Assembly (NCBI RefSeq): GCF_046297875.1
Contig: NZ_JBKBHD010000001.1
Location: forward strand, 124,001-188,000
Reading direction: 5' to 3'
From: Parvibaculum sp046297875
GTDB lineage: Bacteria > Pseudomonadota > Alphaproteobacteria > Parvibaculales > Parvibaculaceae
DNA length: 64,000 bases
The translations under genes and the position numbers were made by a program. Positions within the stretch are counted from its first letter, which is position 1, and each line of letters begins with the position of its first letter. Shown here piece after piece: positions 54,381 to 63,148 of this stretch. The notes under the pieces are model-generated. The model did no database searches and was not told where the DNA came from. It was given only the letters and a program-made list of their open reading frames with translations.

Positions 54381-55037
54381 ATGTTCAAGCGCCCCAAGGG
54401 TGTTTCCGACATCGCATCGCCGCCTGCGCCGTCATCAACGCGCAGCGATAGCGAGCCGCCGTCGCCCACACCCGAAGACCCGCGGCCCGCGGACGCCCGC
54501 AGCACTGCACCCGATATCGCGGGCACGCGCGCCATCACTCCATCCTATCAAGCAAGGAAGCCGCCCGTGCGAACTCTCCAGCCATCTCCAATCAACACGT
54601 CGTCCAGCGCCGCGCCTGCCGCAAATCTGCATGTTGGACGCGGGCTGAAGCTCGAAGGCAAGATACAGTCCTGCGATTCGCTCGTGATCGAAGGCGATGT
54701 GCAGGCGACAATCGAAAGCGGCACGCTGACGATTACGGAAAGCGGCGAGGTGCGCGGCGAAGCAACCGTCGAGGAAGCCGAAGTGAACGGCAAGTTCGAC
54801 GGCACGCTGACCGTGAAGAAGTGCCTCACCATCAATTCGTCCGGCCGCGTGACGGGCAATGTTCGTTATGGCGAACTGAAAGTCGAGCAAGGCGGCCAGG
54901 TGAGCGGTGAAATCCGCGCCGCCGAGCAGGACGAGAAGCCGGAAACGCCGCGCCTTGCCGCAAGCTCCGGACGGGAAGAAAAGAAGGCCGAGGAAGAGTC
55001 GGCGGCCAATCAGAGCCGCTCGGCCTCCATGGTCTGA
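54381..55037 (+). CDS. Bactofilin (polymer-forming cytoskeletal protein)
   Basis: A 218-residue bactofilin. The N-terminal 80 residues are Pro/Ser/Ala rich and flexible (PSPTPEDPRPAD); the core (about 83-185) is the right-handed beta-helix with repeating G-x-(V/I)-x-G pattern, LKLEGKIQSCDSLVIEGDVQATIESGTLTITESGEVRGEATVEEAEVNGKFDG in register; the tail is charged and disordered. Such proteins polymerise without nucleotide into membrane-linked filaments used in stalk, shape or cell-wall synthesis. SD GGAGGGG before ATG 54381. Start of the gene is well separated from tag (122 bases). Confidence 0.9.
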   Translation: MFKRPKGVSDIASPPAPSSTRSDSEPPSPTPEDPRPADARSTAPDIAGTRAITPSYQARKPPVRTLQPSPINTSSSAAPAANLHVGRGLKLEGKIQSCDSLVIEGDVQATIESGTLTITESGEVRGEATVEEAEVNGKFDGTLTVKKCLTINSSGRVTGNVRYGELKVEQGGQVSGEIRAAEQDEKPETPRLAASSGREEKKAEEESAANQSRSASMV

Positions 55038-55044
55038 GAACCGT

Positions 55045-55695
55045 TCAAGGCACAAGCCATTCGGCGTGTTCGCCATCCGCCTGAAAGCGGATGCGGGCGC
55101 GGCGGTGGCCTGCGCGCGACAGCACGACGATATCTGCCTCGGTCAGGCTGATCTCGACATAGGCAAAGTTTGCGCGGCCCTCCTCCATTCTTTCGAGCGA
55201 AGGGATGATGCCGGCAACATCCGCCGGCAGGCCCGAGACCGGCTCCGCCGACGGCGTACCCGGCGGCGCGGTGACGAGATAGGCACGGCGGGACGGAGGG
55301 GCCGCGCTCGCCCAGGCCGCTTCGTCGCCGACCCTGATCTCCGCCCGGCCCGAAAGGCGAAGCTGAATATCGCAGGCCGGATCGTAGAAGAGGAGTTCCG
55401 CGCGCGGTTCCGCCCCGAGTTCGGCTGCCTTGCGCGAGCGGGCATCCGTGAAGAGGCCCAGCTTGCGTGTGGCGAGGTCCACGGACCGCAAAATCACAGT
55501 TCGAACCGCCGGGGCGCCCGAGGCTTTCACCGTCGCAAGCGCCGGTTTACGCAAGGGAGAACTGGGGTTTTCCAGGCCCCGGCGCAGCATGGCGGCGGCC
55601 AATGCCACCATACCGTCCAGCGTCAGCGCCCTCAGTTCCGCGTCTTCCAGCGGCGCCGCCGGCAGCTCAGAGCCGCTTCCGTGCCTCTCGTCCAT
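55045..55695 (-). CDS. Pyridoxamine-phosphate-oxidase-like flavin protein
   Basis: A 216-residue split-barrel FMN-binding protein. Conserved positions include PALATVKASGAPAVRTVILRSVD (about 50-72), LFTDARSRKAAEL (about 80-92) and QLRLSGRAEIR (about 110). The C-terminal RRARIRFQADGEHAEWLVP matches the PNPOx-like C-terminus with W-x-x-x-R feature only in part. It is not the pdxH gene (that is at 15870) and may be an Alr4036-like flavin protein of unknown substrate. Convergent with bactofilin, 7 bases apart. Confidence 0.72.
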   Translation of the reverse strand: MDERHGSGSELPAAPLEDAELRALTLDGMVALAAAMLRRGLENPSSPLRKPALATVKASGAPAVRTVILRSVDLATRKLGLFTDARSRKAAELGAEPRAELLFYDPACDIQLRLSGRAEIRVGDEAAWASAAPPSRRAYLVTAPPGTPSAEPVSGLPADVAGIIPSLERMEEGRANFAYVEISLTEADIVVLSRAGHRRARIRFQADGEHAEWLVP

Positions 55696-55861
55696 CTGGC
55701 TTCCCTTCCAACCTGCCTGCCGCTCCGCTGTAGCATCGGCGGGAGGGCTGTTCTATTTTACCTGCAGTGGCCTAGGGGAAGCCGCTTCGCCCTTCCGTGC
55801 AGAACGATAATCAAGCACGGGACGCGGGCGGGCGGCGAGATCAAGAACCGTCAGGTGAACA

Positions 55862-56986
55862 GTGACCAAAGTCGTCATCAGCGGGACGGGCGTTTTTACG
55901 CCGCCCAACTCCGTCAGCAATACCGAACTCGTCGAAACCTTCAACACCTATGTGCGGAAGTTCAACGCCGATAATGCCGCCGCGATCGAACGGGGCGAGG
56001 TGGAGGCACTTCAGGAGTCGAGCGTCGAGTTCATCGTCAAGGCGTCCGGCATCGAAGCGCGCTATGTGATGGACAAGTCCGGCATCGTCGATCCCGAGAT
56101 CATGGCGCCGCGGCTGCGGCAGCGCTCCAACGACGAGCCGTCGATCCTTGCGGAAATGTCGGTCGATGCGGCGAGGAAGGCGATGGCGCGCGCGAACAAG
56201 ACGCCAGCCGATATCGACGCGGTGCTCGTCGCCTGCTCAAATCTCGAGCGGCCCTATCCGGCGATTGCCGTTGAAGTGCAGGAGCTGCTCGGCATCGAGG
56301 GCTTCGGTTTCGACATGAATGTCGCCTGCTCTTCGGCGACCTTCGGCATCCAGACGGCTTACGACATGCTGCGGTCGGGTTCGGTCGATTGCGTGCTGAT
56401 TGTCGACCCTGAAATCTGCTCGGGCCATCTCAACTTCCGCGACCGCGACAGCCATTTCATCTTCGGTGATGTGTGCACGGCGATCATTCTCGAGCGGGAG
56501 GAAACCTGCACGGCGAAAGGCGCGTGGGAAATCATCGGCACGCGGCTCATCACCAAGTTCTCGAACAATATCCGGAACAATTTCGGCTTCCTGAACCGTG
56601 CGACGCCGGAAGGCATCGGTGCGAAGGACAAGCTGTTCGTGCAGGAAGGCCGCAAGGTCTTCAAGGAAGTGGTGCCGATGGTGTCGCAGCTCATTCTCGA
56701 CCACATGGCCGATGAAGGGCTCGATCCGAAAGACCTGAAGCGAATGTGGCTGCATCAGGCCAACAAAAGCATGAACGACTTCATCGGCCGCAAGGTGCTG
56801 GGCCGCGACCCGGAGCCGGGCGAGCAGCCGAACATCCTGCAGGAATATGCGAATACGAGTTCGGCCGGTTCGATCATCGCCTTCAGCAAGTTCAACGAAG
56901 ACCTGAAGGAAGGCGATCTTGGCCTGATCTGCAGCTTCGGCGCGGGCTATTCGGCCGGCAACGTGCTGGTACGGAAACGGGCCTGA
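55862..56986 (+). CDS. Beta-ketoacyl-ACP synthase III homologue
   Basis: A 374-residue thiolase-fold KAS III. The catalytic Cys156 is in FDMNVACSSATFG, the His is in MWLHQANKSMNDFI (about 294) and the Asn in EYANTSSAGSIIAF (about 330). It is about 50 residues longer than E. coli FabH, with an insertion before Cys156 (VRKFNADNAAAIERGEVEALQ). The start is GTG 55862 without a strong SD. It condenses an acyl-CoA or acyl-ACP with malonyl-ACP; whether it starts main fatty acid synthesis or a side product cannot be told, and no acyl-carrier gene is nearby. Confidence 0.82.
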   Translation: MTKVVISGTGVFTPPNSVSNTELVETFNTYVRKFNADNAAAIERGEVEALQESSVEFIVKASGIEARYVMDKSGIVDPEIMAPRLRQRSNDEPSILAEMSVDAARKAMARANKTPADIDAVLVACSNLERPYPAIAVEVQELLGIEGFGFDMNVACSSATFGIQTAYDMLRSGSVDCVLIVDPEICSGHLNFRDRDSHFIFGDVCTAIILEREETCTAKGAWEIIGTRLITKFSNNIRNNFGFLNRATPEGIGAKDKLFVQEGRKVFKEVVPMVSQLILDHMADEGLDPKDLKRMWLHQANKSMNDFIGRKVLGRDPEPGEQPNILQEYANTSSAGSIIAFSKFNEDLKEGDLGLICSFGAGYSAGNVLVRKRA

Positions 56987-57016
56987 CGGCGCGCTTCACA
57001 CGTTGCAAGAACGCAA

Positions 57017-57040
57017 ATGGCCGGGCTTTTGCCCGGCCAT
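57017..57040. terminator. Bidirectional hairpin terminator
   Basis: ATGGCCGGGC (57017-57026), TTTT and GCCCGGCCAT (57031-57040) make a perfect 10-bp stem between the convergent KAS III and hypothetical genes. T-runs are not strong on either side, so termination is probable but not certain. Confidence 0.5.
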
Positions 57041-57061
57041 CGCATTTCGGGTGGCGTCTTC

Positions 57062-57433
57062 CTATTTCTTCAGCGGCTCGACGGTGACGATGCGGAAAGT
57101 CTGCATCTCGCCATCCTGTTCCAGCACCGACAGATATTCGCCGGCCTTGAATTCGTGGCGGTCGAGCTTGAAGAAGGGTTCGTCGCCTTCCGGCGTGGTG
57201 ATGTCGTAGTCGATCACCCAGCCCCGGCCGATATGGCGCAGCAGGCCCTTCTGGTCCGGCTCGCCCTGCCAGAAACGGCGCACCGTGCATTCCTTCGAAT
57301 GAGCCTTCCAGGCTTCCGGATCGAGTTTCATCTCGCCGTCGAGCGGCAGGACAATGTCATAGCCATGCGCGGAAGAGCCGTTCGGATGCACCTCGTTGCG
57401 GGCAAGGGTCATATGGACGTGATAGAGGGTCAT
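57062..57433 (-). CDS. Conserved hypothetical protein
   Basis: A 123-residue soluble protein. MTLYHVHMTLARNEVHPNGSSAHGYDIVLPLDG (about 1-33) and VRRFWQGEPDQKGLLRHIGRGWVIDYD (about 51-77) match an alphaproteobacterial conserved hypothetical family of unknown role. The predominance of beta-strands and several His/Asp residues suggest a compact barrel, but I cannot name it. It lies 20 bases downstream of the two-domain universal stress gene on the minus strand, so it may belong to the Lon-USP operon. SD AAAGG before the start. Confidence 0.65.
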   Translation of the reverse strand: MTLYHVHMTLARNEVHPNGSSAHGYDIVLPLDGEMKLDPEAWKAHSKECTVRRFWQGEPDQKGLLRHIGRGWVIDYDITTPEGDEPFFKLDRHEFKAGEYLSVLEQDGEMQTFRIVTVEPLKK

Positions 57434-57453
57434 TCAATTCAACCTTTGCTTAC

Positions 57454-58314
57454 TTAGTGCGCCATGAGCACAGGGATGGTGGCATGCGAGCGGATGTGCT
57501 GCGTCGTGCCGCCAAAGAGGAATTCGATGAGGCGGCTCTGGCCGTAGCCGCCCATGACGAGAAGATCGGCCTTCGACTTCTCGGCCTGTTCGAGGAGCAC
57601 CTCACCGACGGCGCGGCCCGCCGCATCGAGAATATGCACATCGGCCACGACGCCATGCAGCGCGAGAAAATCGGCGAGCGTGGAGCCGGGGCCCGGATCG
57701 AGCTCCTTGCCGCCAATGGAGAGAATGGTGACCTTCTTCGCGCGTTCGAGAAAGGGCATGGCGGCGTGAACCGCACTGGAGGCTTCGGGACTGTCGTCCC
57801 AGCCGATGCAGACCGAGCCGCCCGCCGGCGCCATCGCCTTTTTCGGCGCGATAAGCACAGGGCGATCGGCCGTCATCATCGCCGCTTCAAGCGCGGTGCC
57901 GCCGGCAACACCGGTCGTGCTCTCGCCGAAAACGATCAGATCCGAGAGGCGGCTATGCTTTGCCACCACTTCGTCGCGGCGGCCCGTGACATCGACAAAG
58001 CGGACGGAAGGCAATTCTGCCTCGCCGCCCTTGTCCGCCATCGGAATGCCAGCCGCGGCGGCGGCCTTTGCAAGCGACGCCTTCACGCGCGAGGCTGCCT
58101 CGTTCGCCCCTTCGCGGGCGGCCTGCATCAGATCCTCGATGACCTGACCCGACACACCATCACCGAGATAGGGCAACGCCTCAGTCGGGTCGGCGCGGGC
58201 AAATAGCGCCACAAGCTGTGCCTCGAAAGCCTTGGCAACGGAGAGCGCCGTCGCAAGCACTTCGTCATCTGCCGGCCTTCCAGCAAGCGGCACGAGAATT
58301 TTACGAACGGACAT
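57454..58314 (-). CDS. Tandem universal stress protein
   Basis: A 286-residue protein with two UspA folds. Domain 1 (about 1-160) begins MSVRKILVPLAGRPADDEVLATALSVA and ends near DRPVLIAPKK; domain 2 (about 165-286) has SVCIGWDDSPEASSAVHAA and the ATP-binding G-x2-G-x9-G-[ST] loop MGGYGQSRLIEFLFGGTTQHI. The first-domain loop (VFGESTTGVAGGTALEAAMM) is degenerate, so only domain 2 probably binds ATP. Expressed under stress or low oxygen in other bacteria. Three bases separate it from the upstream USP. Confidence 0.85.
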   Translation of the reverse strand: MSVRKILVPLAGRPADDEVLATALSVAKAFEAQLVALFARADPTEALPYLGDGVSGQVIEDLMQAAREGANEAASRVKASLAKAAAAAGIPMADKGGEAELPSVRFVDVTGRRDEVVAKHSRLSDLIVFGESTTGVAGGTALEAAMMTADRPVLIAPKKAMAPAGGSVCIGWDDSPEASSAVHAAMPFLERAKKVTILSIGGKELDPGPGSTLADFLALHGVVADVHILDAAGRAVGEVLLEQAEKSKADLLVMGGYGQSRLIEFLFGGTTQHIRSHATIPVLMAH

Positions 58315-58317
58315 GTG

Positions 58318-59184
58318 TCAGCCTCCTCTTTTCTGCGGACCTTCGACGGGACCGCGTTCCTTTCCGAGCAGCAGCACCGGACAGCCGGCAGCTGCCGAAA
58401 GACGTGCAGCATCGTCATCATTGCCGAGCCAGCCGGCATCGACGACCAGAATTCCAACGCCGCCTTGCCGCGAGGCCGTGGCAAGATCGGCAGGCGAAAG
58501 GCCCCGCGCAGCAAGGCGCATGAACGGGGCGCCGATGCGCGCGGCTAGCGTTTCGGCAAAGGCGCTGCAGGCCTCGCCGGGGCTCGACCCATCATCGATC
58601 GCTGCCACCGGTCTGCCCGGCAGGGGCGATTGCAGCGTTCCGCGCATCGAGGGTGCGGGCGGGACCAGCGCACTTTTCATGCCTGCGCCGCGCGCGACCA
58701 GCAACACATCGGCATGCGCCTCGCGAGTGGCGGCCCGAACGGTCCTGCCCACTTCGCGTGAGCCGGTGCCGGCCGCACGGATGACCAGTGTGTCGTCTTC
58801 CACGGCATGTTCGGCGAGTGCGGCAAGCGGACGGCCGCGGCGCACGTCGAAGCTCCAGTCGATATGCGCTTCGGAGGCGATGCGAGCGAGCATGCGGCGC
58901 GCACTTTCGGCCTGCGCCTTCATGGCGCGGAGCATACGCTCGGCATCGAGTTCGCGGATTTCGCCCGAAAAGGAAATCTCGCGCGCGAATGGGAGGCTCG
59001 CTAGATGCAGCAGATTTTCATCCTCGACGAAAATACCCTTCAGCCGCGCATCGACCGAGGCTGCAAGCCGCGCGGCAAGCGCCAACGCATCGCGCGTAAC
59101 AAGCGATGTGTCGAGGCCGACAACGATCCGCGCCTCTGGCGCATCGCCATTCTGCTCTGACTCTTTCGGGGCTGCCGCCATCAC
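58318..59184 (-). CDS. Tandem universal stress protein, divergent
   Basis: A 288-residue two-domain USP-like protein. Domain 1 begins ARIVVGLDTSLVTRDALALAARLAASV (about 18-44) and domain 2 (about 155-288) has GRPVAAIDDGSSPGEACSAFAETL. Neither domain has an intact G-x2-G-x9-G-[ST] loop (VVDAGWLGNDDDAARL), so ATP binding is doubtful. The ATG overlaps the Lon-like gene's stop by four bases (ATGA), so it is co-translated with the protease. It is probably a regulator or scaffold partner. Confidence 0.78.
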   Translation of the reverse strand: MMAAAPKESEQNGDAPEARIVVGLDTSLVTRDALALAARLAASVDARLKGIFVEDENLLHLASLPFAREISFSGEIRELDAERMLRAMKAQAESARRMLARIASEAHIDWSFDVRRGRPLAALAEHAVEDDTLVIRAAGTGSREVGRTVRAATREAHADVLLVARGAGMKSALVPPAPSMRGTLQSPLPGRPVAAIDDGSSPGEACSAFAETLAARIGAPFMRLAARGLSPADLATASRQGGVGILVVDAGWLGNDDDAARLSAAAGCPVLLLGKERGPVEGPQKRGG

Positions 59185-61712
59185 GACCCTTTCTTTCCCG
59201 GATTGTCGTCGGAACGCTGCGCAAAGCGGCGCTGATTGTCGGCGAAGGCAGCAAGGCGCTCTTCGGCGCGCGCATAGATCGTGCCCGCCGGGAAATGCCC
59301 GTCGGCACCACGAACACCGGCAGGCGCCCCCATCAGCAGTTCGACGCCCTCTTCGACATGCTCCACAGGATAGATCGCAAACATGCCGCGTTCCACCGCA
59401 TCGACGACATCCTGACGGAGCATGAGATGCTTCACATTCGCGGCCGGGATGATGACGCCCTGGTCGCCAGTGAGGCCGCGCCGCATGCAGATGTCGAAAA
59501 ATCCTTCGATCTTGTCGTTGACGCCGCCAATGGCCTGTACTTCGCCAAGCTGGTTCACCGAGCCCGTGACAGCAAGGCCTTGCGAAATCGGTGCTTCGGC
59601 GAGGGCCGAAATCAGCGCGTAAAGCTCTGCCGACGAAGCGCTGTCGCCGTCGATACCGCCATAGGATTGTTCGAATACCAGGCTCGCATTCATGGACAGC
59701 GGGATCTCGGGCAGGAACTGGCCTGAAATGTATCCGGACAGAATGAGCACGCCCTTGGTGTGGATAGGACCGCCGAGCATGACCTCGCGTTCGATGTCTA
59801 TGACGCGGGTGCTGCCGAGCCCCATACGCACGCGCGCCGTTATGCGGCTTGGACGGCCGAAGGAGACGGCGCCCATGGAAAGAACGGAGAGGCCGTTCAC
59901 CTGGCCGATGCGCTCCCCTTCCGTTTCGATGATGACGATGTCGCGGGTAATCATCTCAAGGCTGCGTTCGCGCAAACGGTCGGCGCGGCCGATCTGCGCC
60001 TCCACGGCTTCATCGACATGCTGCGCGGTAATCGCAATCGCGCCGGCGCTGCGGGCGATATGGTCCGCCTCGCACATGAGATCAACGAGGGGACGCATGA
60101 CCGTCGAGAGCTTCTCCGCGTCTTCCGCCTGGCGCGACGACCGCTCGATGATGCGGCCGACGCCGGAGCGATCGAAGGGAAGAAGATTCTCCTCGCGGCA
60201 GGTGCCCGCGACGAGACGTGCATAGAGAACATCATTCTCCGTTTCGCGGTCGATCTCATCCTCGAAATCGGCGGCGACCTTGAAGAGTTCACCGAAATCG
60301 GGATCGAGTTCGCTCAGCATGTAATAAAGATAGCGATCGCCGAGCAGGATGATCTTCACATCGAGGGGGATGGGATCGGGCTCCAGCGTCACGGTGCTGA
60401 CAAGGCTCAGATATTCGCCCGCGCTTTCGATGAGGATCTTGCGGCGGCGGATGGCGCGCTTCAGTGCATCCCAGGCGAGCGGCTCGCGCAGCAGCTTCAG
60501 CGCGTCGATCAGCAGATAACCGCCATTGGCGCGGTGCAACGCGCCGGGCTTGATGAGCATGAAATCGGTGACGAGGGCGCCCATCTGCGGCATGTGCTCA
60601 ATGCGGCCGAGCAGGTTCGCCATGGTCGGATGATCCTCGTAGAGGATCGGCGCGCCGCCGCCGATATAGCCGCCGGCATCAGCAATATCCTGCGGGCGAC
60701 GGCTCGTCGTCAGCGTGGCGCGGGCTTCCCTGCCATTGTCGACGGCGACATTCACCTCGTAACGGCGGAAGGGATCGGCGGCCGCAAAGCCGCCACCCCT
60801 GCCCTGCATCAGGGCCTGCATGGCCGCCATGACGCGCACCTGCTCCGGCGCCTCATCATTGCCGCCGCTTGCGAATGTCCCGATATTCTCCACGAGATCG
60901 GCCATCACCGCATCCAGCCATTTGATGACCTGCGGCAAGCCAGCGAACAGCGCGCGAAGATCGCGCATGGCGCGTTCGACGGAGCGTTCCGCAACTTCAC
61001 GGTTCAGCTCGCGCACACGCTGATGATGTTCCTTCTGCCAGCCGGGCACATGCTCCAGCGTTTCGGCAAGCTCCTTCTGCAGCGACTGGATGGTCGTTTC
61101 GATTGCCTTGCGCTCGGCTTCCGGCAGGTGGTTGAATTCTTCCGGCTTCAGTACATTGCCATCGCGCACTGGCGCGAGCGCGAAGCCCGCAGGCGTGCGC
61201 AGCAGCGCAATGTTCTCGGCTTCCGCCTTGACGCGCAGTTCCTCGAAGGCCTGCTCCTGCTTCTCCTGAAACTCCTCGTCAATCGACTGGCGGCGGTTCT
61301 GGTATTCCTCGCTTTCGAGGATGGAGGGGATCGTCACGCGCAGATCGTCGACGACGCGGGCCATGCCCTCCTTGAGCTGCCGGCCCGTGCCGGCGCCAAG
61401 TTCCAACGCGGCCGGCTTGTGCGGCGTTGCGAAATTGTTGACGTAAACCCAGTCGGACGGCGCGCGCTCGCGCATTGCGACGCCCGCGAGAAAGCGAAGC
61501 ACCGCTTCATGCTTGCCCGCGCCGTCCGGCCCCAGCACGAAAATATTGTAGCCTTGGCGGCGGATGCCGGTGCCGAAGCGCAGTGCATCGAGGACACGCT
61601 CCTGACCGACAAGGCCCGCATGATCGTCGAGTTCAGCCGTGGTCTCGAAATCGAACTGGCTCGTGTCGCAGGCGCGATAGAGGAGTTCTGAAGGTACGGG
61701 GTCGACCGCCAT
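59181..61712 (-). CDS. Lon-like ATP-dependent protease (LonB/COG1067-type)
   Basis: An 843-residue protein with an N-terminal AAA-like region and C-terminal Lon protease domain. Near residue 62 FVLGPDGAGKHEAVLRFL is a Walker-A-like loop in which the usual Ser/Thr after GK is His. The catalytic Ser is in GGIDGDSASSAELYAL (about 679) and Lys in IGGVNDKIEGFFD (about 722), the S-K dyad of Lon. Middle helices (LRVKAEAENIALLR) resemble the LonB-type insertion with coiled coil. It is the first gene of an operon with two universal stress proteins. No membrane anchor; cytoplasmic. Confidence 0.85.
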   Translation of the reverse strand: MAVDPVPSELLYRACDTSQFDFETTAELDDHAGLVGQERVLDALRFGTGIRRQGYNIFVLGPDGAGKHEAVLRFLAGVAMRERAPSDWVYVNNFATPHKPAALELGAGTGRQLKEGMARVVDDLRVTIPSILESEEYQNRRQSIDEEFQEKQEQAFEELRVKAEAENIALLRTPAGFALAPVRDGNVLKPEEFNHLPEAERKAIETTIQSLQKELAETLEHVPGWQKEHHQRVRELNREVAERSVERAMRDLRALFAGLPQVIKWLDAVMADLVENIGTFASGGNDEAPEQVRVMAAMQALMQGRGGGFAAADPFRRYEVNVAVDNGREARATLTTSRRPQDIADAGGYIGGGAPILYEDHPTMANLLGRIEHMPQMGALVTDFMLIKPGALHRANGGYLLIDALKLLREPLAWDALKRAIRRRKILIESAGEYLSLVSTVTLEPDPIPLDVKIILLGDRYLYYMLSELDPDFGELFKVAADFEDEIDRETENDVLYARLVAGTCREENLLPFDRSGVGRIIERSSRQAEDAEKLSTVMRPLVDLMCEADHIARSAGAIAITAQHVDEAVEAQIGRADRLRERSLEMITRDIVIIETEGERIGQVNGLSVLSMGAVSFGRPSRITARVRMGLGSTRVIDIEREVMLGGPIHTKGVLILSGYISGQFLPEIPLSMNASLVFEQSYGGIDGDSASSAELYALISALAEAPISQGLAVTGSVNQLGEVQAIGGVNDKIEGFFDICMRRGLTGDQGVIIPAANVKHLMLRQDVVDAVERGMFAIYPVEHVEEGVELLMGAPAGVRGADGHFPAGTIYARAEERLAAFADNQRRFAQRSDDNPGKKGS

Positions 61713-61888
61713 TCGCTGTGTTTGCCTCTTTGCGCTTATTCTGGTTCTCGGGCCGGGCGAGTGTGCAGCATATCCCTAGTACCATCATGGTCAAAACAGG
61801 GGTTCCGCCGCAATCGGACAGTTCCGCGCAGGCATTTGCCATTCGCGCAATCGACATAAATGACAAAGCTGCGTAAGTTGCGGCACCC

Positions 61889-62527
61889 ATGAGCGCGCAG
61901 AAGAACAAACCATCCCGTCCGTCCCGATCGCAGGGGCAGCCCCGCGCATGGCAGCGCATGCTCAGCGGGCGCAGGCTCGATCTGCTCGATCCCTCGCCGC
62001 TCGATGTGGAGATCGACGATATTGCCCACGGGCTTGCCCGCGTTGCCCGCTGGAACGGGCAGACGGAGGGCGACCATGCCTTCACGGTTGCCGAACATTG
62101 CGTGCTGGTGGACGATATATGCGCGCGACTGCGGCCGGGCTGGCCCGCGAAGTGGCGGCTTGCGGCGCTGCTCCATGATGCGCCGGAATATGTGATCGGC
62201 GACATGATCAGCCCCTTCAAGGCGGCGCTCGGCATCGACTACAAGGCGTTTGAACACAGGCTTGCCGCCGCCATCCATATGCGCTTCGGCCTGCCCGCAG
62301 AGATCCCCCAGGCAGTCGAGGATCTCATCAAGCGGGCGGACCGGGCGTCCGCCTTTTTCGAGGCGACGCAGATTGCTGGGTTTTCGGATGCAGAAGCGGC
62401 AGAGATTTTCGGCCGGCCGCGCGAGCTCACGCCTTTCCAGCTTGAGCCGCTTTCGACAAAGCAGGCCCAAGCGCGCTTTCTCGCCCGTTTTCACCAGCTT
62501 TCAGACGCCCTCAGCGACGATAAGTGA
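61889..62527 (+). CDS. HD-domain phosphohydrolase (YfbR-like)
   Basis: A 212-residue HD-domain protein. Metal ligands are His70 in TVAEHCVLV, His96-Asp97 in LLHDAPEYVIGD and the Asp in ADRASAFFEATQ (about 152). Fold resembles YfbR 5'-deoxynucleotidases, which hydrolyse dNMPs. First 30 residues (KNKPSRPSRSQGQPRAW) are basic and probably disordered. It begins 176 bases after the divergent Lon-like gene and is followed after 93 bases by a tyrosine phosphatase, as in several Hyphomicrobiales. Substrate is inferred by family only. Confidence 0.84.
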   Translation: MSAQKNKPSRPSRSQGQPRAWQRMLSGRRLDLLDPSPLDVEIDDIAHGLARVARWNGQTEGDHAFTVAEHCVLVDDICARLRPGWPAKWRLAALLHDAPEYVIGDMISPFKAALGIDYKAFEHRLAAAIHMRFGLPAEIPQAVEDLIKRADRASAFFEATQIAGFSDAEAAEIFGRPRELTPFQLEPLSTKQAQARFLARFHQLSDALSDDK

Positions 62528-62620
62528 CCGTTTTCGCTCGACTTACGGCCCCCTTTGCACAAGTCTGTGTTATTCAGGTGGTAAAGTCGATTCAGGCGTA
62601 GATGCGGGTCCGATAACAGC

Positions 62621-63142
62621 ATGATGATCTATGTAAGTCCCCTCAGTGCGATTGAAGATGCGATCCGCGAGGTTCGCCCTTCGCATCTCGTGAGCCTGCT
62701 CGACCCCGAAACCATGATCGACACGCCAGAGGGCATCGCGCGGGAGCGGCATCTGCGCCTTGGCGTGAACGACATTTCGGAAGAGATCGACACGCTGGTG
62801 CCGCCGGGCGCGGCCCATGTCGCCGAGCTCATCCGCTTTGTGCAGGGTTGGGACCAGTCGAGCCCGCTGCTCGTCCATTGCTGGGCGGGGATAAGCCGCT
62901 CGACGGCGGCGGCCTTCATCACGCTTTGCGCACTCAATGAGGAACATCCCGAAGAAGAACTCGCGCGGCTTGTGCGGGCGCGCGGCTCCCATGCCCATCC
63001 GAACAAGCTTATGGTGCGCCATGCCGATGCGTTGCTCGATCGTGGCGGCCGCATGCTGGCCGCGGTCGAGGCACTCGGGCCCGGCCGCTCCTGCTGGGAA
63101 GGCGAACTTTTTTCGCTGCCGCTTCGCCTCGAACAACGCTGA
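62621..63142 (+). CDS. Tyrosine/dual-specificity phosphatase-like protein
   Basis: A 173-residue phosphatase-fold protein. The C-x5-R signature is VHCWAGISRSTAA with Cys87 and Arg93, forming the phosphate-binding loop of cysteine phosphatases. The N-terminal part (about 1-60) has a strand-rich segment MMIYVSPLSAIEDAIREVRPSHLVSLLDPE. Six bases separate it from the next gene. Comparable proteins precede NAD-regulator genes in related genomes; the substrate (protein or nucleotide) is unknown. Cytoplasmic. Confidence 0.82.
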   Translation: MMIYVSPLSAIEDAIREVRPSHLVSLLDPETMIDTPEGIARERHLRLGVNDISEEIDTLVPPGAAHVAELIRFVQGWDQSSPLLVHCWAGISRSTAAAFITLCALNEEHPEEELARLVRARGSHAHPNKLMVRHADALLDRGGRMLAAVEALGPGRSCWEGELFSLPLRLEQR

Positions 63143-63148
63143 AGCAGC

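Noticed and set aside
59760..61691. Plus-strand 643-codon frame opposite the Lon-like protease
   Set aside because: Antisense shadow; the minus strand carries the S-K dyad and other Lon features.
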